From Rutidosis leptorrhynchoides (taxonomy: Eukaryota; Streptophyta; Magnoliopsida; Asterales; Asteraceae), in assembly GCF_046630445.1 (NCBI RefSeq), contig NC_092333.1, positions 100,445,501-100,509,500 of the forward strand: DNA of 64,000 nt. The letters are read 5' to 3'. This document shows positions 58,091 to 64,000 of this stretch, in pieces. A program made the translations under genes and the position numbers. Under the pieces are notes generated by a model. The model searched no databases and was not told the DNA's origin. It saw only the letters and a program-made list of their open reading frames with translations. Positions within the stretch are counted from its first letter, which is position 1, and every line of letters begins with the position of its first letter.

Positions 58091-59935
58091 TTAATAAACA
58101 AGTCTAAAAGGTGTGGTTCCAATTGGAGTTTTGTAGGCTGTTCTAAAAGCCCAGAGTGCATCCTCCAATTTAATGGACCATTCCTTTGGATTTGATCCTA
58201 CGGTTTTCTCTAGAATACGTTTTAAAGCTCGGTTGGTATTTTCAACTTGTCCACTTGTTTGTGGATGATATACGGTGGAGATTTTATGAGTTACTCCATA
58301 TCTTTTAAGAACTTTCTCAAGTTGATTATTACAGAAATGAGTACCCCGATCACTTATTAAAGCTTTCGGTGTTCCAAACCTTGCAAAAAGACGTTTTAAA
58401 AAGTTGACTACAACTCGTGCATCGTTAGTTGGGAGAGCTTGTGCTTCCGCCCATTTAGATACATAATCAATGGCTACGAGTATATATAGATTATTATGAG
58501 ATTTTGGAAATGGACCCATAAAGTCAATACCCCAAATGTCAAATACTTCACATACTTGGATGACATTTTGTGGCATTTCATCACGTTGACTTATTTTTCC
58601 GGCCCTTTGACAAGCATCACAGGATTTGCAAAGAAGGTGTGCATCTTTGTAAATTGTAGGCCAATAGAATCCAGCATCATAAACTTTTCTTGCTGTTAGT
58701 TGAGGCCCATAATGCCCTCCTGTTGGTCCTGTGTGACAATGGTTTAATATTTTACTAGCTTCATCTCCAAATACACATCGGCGTATTATTCTATCGGGAC
58801 AACTTTTAAACAGATGTGGATCTTCCCAAAAATAGTGTTTTATATCACTGAAGAATTTCTTTCGTCTTTGGTACGATAATCCTTTTTCAAGGAATCCACA
58901 TACTAAATAGTTTGCATAGTCTGCAAACCATGGGATTTCTTTATAATCTATCTTCAATAGATATTCATCAGGAAAGTTGTCTTGTATGGCTGATTCATTT
59001 AGAACTTCTAATTCGGGATTTTCAAGACGAGAAAGATGATCAGCGGCGAGATTTTCTGCTTCTCTTTTATCTCGGATTTCAATATCAAACTCTTGTAAGA
59101 GTAAGATCCAACGGATTAATCTTGGTTTAGCATCTTGTTTTGAAAATAGGTATCTAAGAGCAGAATGGTCGGTATAGACCACCGTTTTTGCTAGAACGAG
59201 ATATGATCGAAATTTGTCAAAAGCAAAGACAATAGCAAGGAGTTCTTTTTCAGTAGTTGTATAGTTCGTTTGTGCTCCTTGTAATGTCTTACTAGCATAA
59301 TATATAGGTTGAAATCGTTTTTCAATCCTTTGTCCTAAAACGGCTCTCATTGCAAAATCACTTGCATCGCACATTAGTTCAAATGGTAGATTCCAATTTG
59401 GTGTTATCATGATCGGCGCATTAGTGAGTTTTTCTTTAAGAATATTAAAAGATTTGATACACTCATCTGAAAAGATGAATGGAGCATCCTTTTCTAGGAG
59501 TTTATTCATAGGAGTGGCAATTTTAGAAAAATCTTTTATGAAACGTCGGTAAAAACCGGCATGCCCTAGAAAACTCCTAACTCCTCTAACATTGGTGGGA
59601 TGTGGAAGTTTAGCAATTACATCTACTTTAGCTCTATCCACTTCAATTCCTTCTTTTGAAATTTTATGTCCAAGAACGATGCCTTCTTTAACCATGAAAT
59701 GGCATTTCTCCCAATTAAGTACTAGATTTGATTTTTCGCATCTAATTAGCATTCGTTCCAGATTAACTAAACATGATTTAAATGTATCACCGAAGACTGA
59801 AAAGTCATCCATGAAAACTTCCATGCATTCTTCTATCATGTCGTGAAAAATCGCCATCATACACCTTTGAAAGGTTGCAGGGGTGTTGCAAAGTCCAAAT
59901 GGCATGCGTTTGTAAGCAAAGTACCATAAGGGCAC
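58091..59935 (-). pseudogene. Athila reverse transcriptase (part), RNase H and integrase core
   Basis: A long frame: RT motifs [20 protein letters not shown] and catalytic [10 protein letters not shown], RNase H with [15 protein letters not shown] and [16 protein letters not shown] and [12 protein letters not shown], the integrase zinc domain [12 protein letters not shown] with [12 protein letters not shown], and the DDE core with Asp in [10 protein letters not shown], Asp in ISDRGTHF and Glu in SGQVENTNR. The frame is joined wrongly at its start: one T is missing in GGTACTTTGCTTAC (about 59930), so the first part of RT is in another frame. The listed ORF start at 60010 is a shadow. Confidence 0.93.
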
Positions 59936-60594
59936 GTGAATGTGGTTTTCTCTTGATCTTCGGGTGCTATTGGAATTTGAAAATATCCGGAAAATCCATC
60001 TAGAAAACATTAGTAACTATTTCCGGCTAATCTTTCCAACATTTGATCTATGAAAGGTAAAGGAAAGTGATCTTTTCTGGTGGCGTCATTTAATTTTCTA
60101 TAATCAATACACACACGCCATCCTGTTACAGTCCTAGTAGGAATAAGCTCATTTTTCTCATTTGTAATGACAGTCATGCCACCCTTCTTAGGTACGCATT
60201 GAACTGGGCTTACCCATGGACTATCAGAGATTGGATAAATTAGACCTGCATCTAGCAGTTTAATAATCTCTTTCTTAACTACATCTTGCATATTAGGATT
60301 TAGTCTTCGTTGGCGTTGCACATACGTTTTATGACCTTCTTCCATAAAGATTTTATGCGTGCAATACGAAGGACTTATTCCTTTAATATCATGAATCTTC
60401 CATGCAATGGCTGGTTTATGGGCTTTCAACACAGAAATGAGTTGTGATTTCTCATTTTCAGTAAGAGAAGACGATATTATTACAGGTAATTCAGATTCAC
60501 CATGTAAATAAGCGTATTCCAAATGGTTTGGAAGTGGCTTTAACTCTAATTTCGGTGGTTCTTCTGTCGATGATTTATATCGATATCTGTCTTC
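59936..60594 (-). pseudogene. Athila reverse transcriptase N-terminal part
   Basis: Frame from the gag stop through KPLPNHLEYAYLHGESELP, WKIHDIKGISPSYCTHKI, GLIYPISDSPWVSPVQCVPK, RVCIDYRKLNDATRKDHFPL to LAGNSY. Then comes TAA (60008-60010, Tyr expected) and the remainder [18 protein letters not shown] in the same frame. The stretch is normally part of the gag-pol frame. Confidence 0.92.
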
Positions 60595-63243
60595 TTATTT
60601 TAGCATTTGAATTTCTTCTGTTGTTGGTTCATATCCATTAGCTATAAGTGTAGCTAACATTTCAGCTTCATCAATTGGTTCATTACCTTCTCCTAAAGAA
60701 CATTCTCCTGTTCCTTGTAATTCTGGAAATTCTTCTAATAATTCTGCATGTGCATCTATAGTTTGAATATAATAACATGTATCATCTGCATATTGTGGTT
60801 GTTGCATTGCTCTATCAACTGAAAAGGTAACACTCTCATTCTCTATACTTAGGGTCAGTTTCTTACCGAACACGTCTATCATTGCTTTAGCCGTGTTTAA
60901 GAATGGTCTTCCTAATATGAGAGGAACTTGAGAATCTTCTTCCATGTCCAGAACAACAAAATCTACTGGAAATACTAAAGTACCAACTTTAACTAGCATG
61001 TTCTCCATTATCCCTCTAGGATATTTTATTGATCTATCGGCTAGTTGTATGCTTATTCTGGTTGGTTTCAATTCTCCAAGGTCTAGTTTAGTGTATAGTG
61101 AATATGGCATTAGATTTATACTAGCACCTAAGTCTGCCAATGCTTCTATTGAACTAAGACTACCCAGAAAACATGGAATTGTGAAACTTCCTGGATCAGA
61201 TAATTTTTCTGGTATCTTATTCAACAGCACTGCTGAACAATTAGCATTCATAGTAACAGCCGAGAGTTCTTCCATTTTCTTTCTATTTGAAATTAGATCT
61301 TTCAAGAATTTAGCATATCTAGGCATTCCTGAAATCACATCAATGAAAGGAAGATTTACATTTATCTGTTTAAACATATCCAAAAATTTGGATTGCTCGG
61401 CTTCAAGTTTCTCTTTCTTCATTTTACTCGGGTAAGGAAGTGGTGGTTGGTATGGTTTAACATAAGGTTTATCCTTAACTGTGTTATCTTCATTAACCTT
61501 TTCAACTACAGGTTCTTTTTTCTTATCTTGATCAGGTTGTGGTTCTTGTGGAGTAGGAATGGCTTTATCAGAAGTTATAGGTATTTCAGGTGGTTTAAGT
61601 GTTGTACCACTTCTTGTGGTAATGGCTTTAGCTGTTTCATTCCGGGGGTTAGCATTTGTATCACTAGGTAGACTTCCCGGTTTTCTTTCACCTATTAACC
61701 TTGCTAGGTTACTTACTTCTTGTTCCAGATTTTGAATAGAAGCTTGTTGATTTCTAAATGCTTGAGCATTTTGTTCATTAGTTTGTTTCTGAGATGTGAA
61801 AAACTGCGTTTGAGTTTCAACTAGCTTCGTCATCATATCTTCTAAATTCGGCTTTTTATCATCGGTTTGTTGTGGTGGTTTGTTTTGAAAATTAGGTCTT
61901 TGCTGATTGTAATTATTATTAGATACTTGTTGATTGGTAGGACCTTGTTGGTTGTTGTATGGAATATTTCGGTTATAATTCTGGTTTTGATTGTAAATCG
62001 GTCTTGGCGGTTGATAATTATTCTGATAATTATTTCCAGGCCTTTGGTTTATGTATGAAATATTCTCTCTTTGTTCCATTGTTAATTCAATACTGAGACA
62101 ATCTTTTGTCAAATGTGGTCCTCCACACTGTTCACAATTAATTCGTATTGAGTGAATATCTTTAGTCATCTTTTCCATTCGTCTCTCCACAGCATCTATC
62201 TTTGCGGAAATGGAATCTAAGTCATGGCTAGAATCGGCTCTAGCTGCTTTAGATGATCTAATGATATCTTTTTCTTGGTGCCACTCATGTGAGTGGGAAG
62301 CAGTGTTATCAATAATTTTGTAAGCATCAGTTTCGGTTTTCTTCATAATAGAACCACCAGCTGCTATATCTATGTCTTTCCTTGTAGTGATGTCGCATCC
62401 TTGGTAGAATATTTGTACTATTTGACAGGTGTCTAAACCATGTTGCGGACATCCTCTTAACAACTTTCCATATCTTGTCCATGCCTCATATAGAGTTTCA
62501 TTTGGCTTCTGTGTAAACGTAACAATTTCTGCTTGAAGTCTTACGGCTTTAGATGCAGGAAAGAATTGTTTAAGAAATTTGTCAACTAAAACATCCCATG
62601 TATCAATCGCCCCTTCAGGTAACGATTCCAACCAATCTTTGGCTTCTCCCTTTAAAGTCCAGGGAAATAACATGAGATATATCTGTTCATCCTCCACTTC
62701 TCGGATTTTAAATAGTGTGCAGATCCTATTAAAGGTACGTAGATGTTCATTTGGATCTTCCTTCGGCGCACCACTAAATTGGCATTGATTAGTCACCATG
62801 TGTAGAATTTGTCCTTTGATTTCATAATCTGGCGCATTAATGTCTGGATGAGTAATTGCGTGACCTTGGCCAGTGCGTTTAGCTCTCATTCGGTCTTCCA
62901 TACTTAAAGGTTCCAGATTCTCCATAATTGAATTTGTTGAATCAGAATCACTAGAGGATTCTGATTTAATGGTTCGTTCCTCAACAATCTCTGTTTGAAT
63001 GATTGGTGGTTCCGGGGGAAAGTTTAGTGGTTCAGGATCTACAAACCGTTCCTGAATATTCTCCGGATTCTCAATTGTGAGGTCGGGTTCAAAAAATGGA
63101 TTATCGGAAATTTGAACTGAAGTACTTGGTCGACTGGATGACGATTCTAAAGAAAAATCAACGGCGGTTATATTTGCTAAATGTCTTGATCTAGTTACAG
63201 GTGGTGAACGTACAAAAGGTGGTGAACGTCTTGCTCGGTGCAT
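60595..63243 (-). CDS. Athila gag with aspartic protease (882 aa)
   Basis: Begins MHRARRSPPFVRSPPV and is open for 882 codons. Domains: a low-complexity N-terminus, the capsid-like retrotransposon gag region (about 150-290, e.g. FPWTLKGEAKDWLESLPEG, QKPNETLYEAWTRYGKLLRG), a zinc knuckle C370-C382 (CEQCGGPHLTKDC), an Asn/Gln-rich linker (about 395-455), and an aspartic protease with the Athila-type active site DLGAS at about 704 and VPLILGRPFL. It ends with TAA after IQMLK; the reading frame then continues into RT, so this single stop could be a mutation or a gag/pol boundary used by readthrough. Confidence 0.93.
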   Translation of the reverse strand: MHRARRSPPFVRSPPVTRSRHLANITAVDFSLESSSSRPSTSVQISDNPFFEPDLTIENPENIQERFVDPEPLNFPPEPPIIQTEIVEERTIKSESSSDSDSTNSIMENLEPLSMEDRMRAKRTGQGHAITHPDINAPDYEIKGQILHMVTNQCQFSGAPKEDPNEHLRTFNRICTLFKIREVEDEQIYLMLFPWTLKGEAKDWLESLPEGAIDTWDVLVDKFLKQFFPASKAVRLQAEIVTFTQKPNETLYEAWTRYGKLLRGCPQHGLDTCQIVQIFYQGCDITTRKDIDIAAGGSIMKKTETDAYKIIDNTASHSHEWHQEKDIIRSSKAARADSSHDLDSISAKIDAVERRMEKMTKDIHSIRINCEQCGGPHLTKDCLSIELTMEQRENISYINQRPGNNYQNNYQPPRPIYNQNQNYNRNIPYNNQQGPTNQQVSNNNYNQQRPNFQNKPPQQTDDKKPNLEDMMTKLVETQTQFFTSQKQTNEQNAQAFRNQQASIQNLEQEVSNLARLIGERKPGSLPSDTNANPRNETAKAITTRSGTTLKPPEIPITSDKAIPTPQEPQPDQDKKKEPVVEKVNEDNTVKDKPYVKPYQPPLPYPSKMKKEKLEAEQSKFLDMFKQINVNLPFIDVISGMPRYAKFLKDLISNRKKMEELSAVTMNANCSAVLLNKIPEKLSDPGSFTIPCFLGSLSSIEALADLGASINLMPYSLYTKLDLGELKPTRISIQLADRSIKYPRGIMENMLVKVGTLVFPVDFVVLDMEEDSQVPLILGRPFLNTAKAMIDVFGKKLTLSIENESVTFSVDRAMQQPQYADDTCYYIQTIDAHAELLEEFPELQGTGECSLGEGNEPIDEAEMLATLIANGYEPTTEEIQMLK

Positions 63244-64000
63244 TCACTGAATATCCTATTAGTTTTAAAAAGGAAAGAAAAATTATAATAAGTTATCCAA
63301 TTAATAGACTTTTCTGATTTTGCCCACGTTTCGAATAGCCAAAAGATGCAGCAGAGGGGCAGGATTCGTTTGGTCTCAATATAATTGAGGACTGTTTGGC
63401 TCCAATAACCCGGTCCACGTACAAATCCAACTATTACTACGAACCAGAAAATTTTGATGTCTATCAATTTAACCACTCAAAATAAATTTTCGTAATTTTA
63501 AGAAATTTAGATAAGAAGTAGAATAAAAATCTATGTCCTAAAACTAGAATAGCGAGAAATAAGAAAGAAAAAGAGTTCGTCGAAAAAGGTCGAAAAAGAA
63601 AAATGGTTGAAAAATAAAAGGTGACGGAAAAATAAAAGAAACTTATAAAACTTAAAAATACTTGACTAACCTAACCTTATTACTACAACTAACTTAAAAT
63701 TACAATCGCAAATTGAAATTACTAATTGGAATGATAATTGATACATAGGTAAAAGTCGTCTAAAAATATTAAAGCTTACAAGAAAAACTAAATCCCAAAT
63801 GGAATTAACTTAAAAAGAAACTAAAACTTAAAAAGGCGTCGCAAAATTCTAAAGCACTTAAATCTTAGTCTAAAGAAAAAGCACTTAAGGGATTTTACGG
63901 CAAAGCCTAAAAATCTAGAAGTAAAAATAACTATGGCAAAAACTATGAATTAAAACTAAATATGAGCTAAAAATACAAAAGTTACGCTAAAACGATTAAA
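63244..64000 (-). other. Athila leader upstream of gag
   Basis: AT-rich with A-rich runs on the + strand, no credible ORF. The 5' LTR and primer binding site should lie beyond 64000. Confidence 0.6.

Larger units (their letters stand above)
49422..64000 (-). mobile_element. Athila-type Ty3/gypsy retrotransposon (5' LTR beyond the window)
   Basis: On the minus strand the order is leader (64000-63244), gag-protease, RT-RNase H-integrase, a small zinc-knuckle ORF, a long non-coding stretch, an env-position ORF, another 2.2 kb non-coding stretch, and the 3' LTR. Integrase lies after RT, as in gypsy. Several stops and one frameshift show it is inactive. The first LTR and primer site are not in view. 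Confidence 0.92.

Noticed and set aside
61867-62058. Plus-strand hydrophobic ORFs near 61393-62058
   Set aside because: Antisense to the Asn/Gln-rich Athila gag linker.

Overview
The window looks like nuclear DNA of a flowering plant. It is AT-rich with long (AT)n tracts, contains an intron-bearing cytochrome P450 and a LURP-one-related gene, a plant-type tRNA-Ala, and is filled with plant LTR retrotransposons, SINEs, MITEs and Helitron-like pieces. The repeat types (an Athila element whose LTR begins TGATAATGC, and a Ty3/gypsy chromovirus with a 3.4 kb LTR) remind me of Asteraceae, but this is recall and not proof. Only two ordinary host protein genes are visible, and both carry a lesion.

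Layout. 1-4220: the 3' end of a Ty3/gypsy chromovirus on the + strand (integrase-chromodomain plus 3.3 kb LTR; 'gypsy A'). 4437-5740: a broken PIF/Harbinger transposase. 6381-8027: a decayed tRNA-Ala, a 278-bp tandem duplication and a two-exon LURP-one-related gene on the minus strand with a frameshift near its end. 8497-15800: gene-free accessory DNA with a Helitron-like element, a Mutator-type MITE with a perfect 9-bp target duplication, a 307-bp inverted-repeat element, a LINE 3' end and telomere-like repeats. 15806-20595: a complete but non-autonomous Ty1/copia element (AGAAC target duplication). 21475-21757: a tRNA-derived SINE with a 13-bp duplication. 23393-23588: a Stowaway MITE.

23643-43360 is a nested structure. 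A minus-strand Ty1/copia element (225-bp LTRs, GATGT duplication) was split in its tandem-repeat leader by a 13.3-kb minus-strand gypsy chromovirus ('gypsy B', 29509-42791, ATATA duplication), from the same family as gypsy A. Gypsy B has gag and pol broken by stops, frameshifts and a 183-bp deletion. Its leader, between the primer binding site and gag, nevertheless holds two clean reading frames: an F-box protein of the Arabidopsis At2g35280/At1g67623 type, and an acidic Ser/Glu-rich protein. This is the most interesting object in the window.

43433-46900 holds two related SINEs, one CACTA terminus and a possible solo LTR. 46996-48991 is a CYP706-like P450 with one intron, a MITE in that intron and one in-frame TGA. 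From about 49422 to the right edge is the 3' LTR and body of an Athila-type gypsy element on the minus strand: gag-protease, RT-RNase H-integrase, a small zinc-knuckle ORF, and an env-position ATHILA ORF-1-like ORF preceded by a plausible splice acceptor. Its 5' LTR lies beyond base 64000.

The genes form no pathway. The window is mainly a record of successive transposon insertions around two small host loci, with one element family that appears to carry host-derived cargo.
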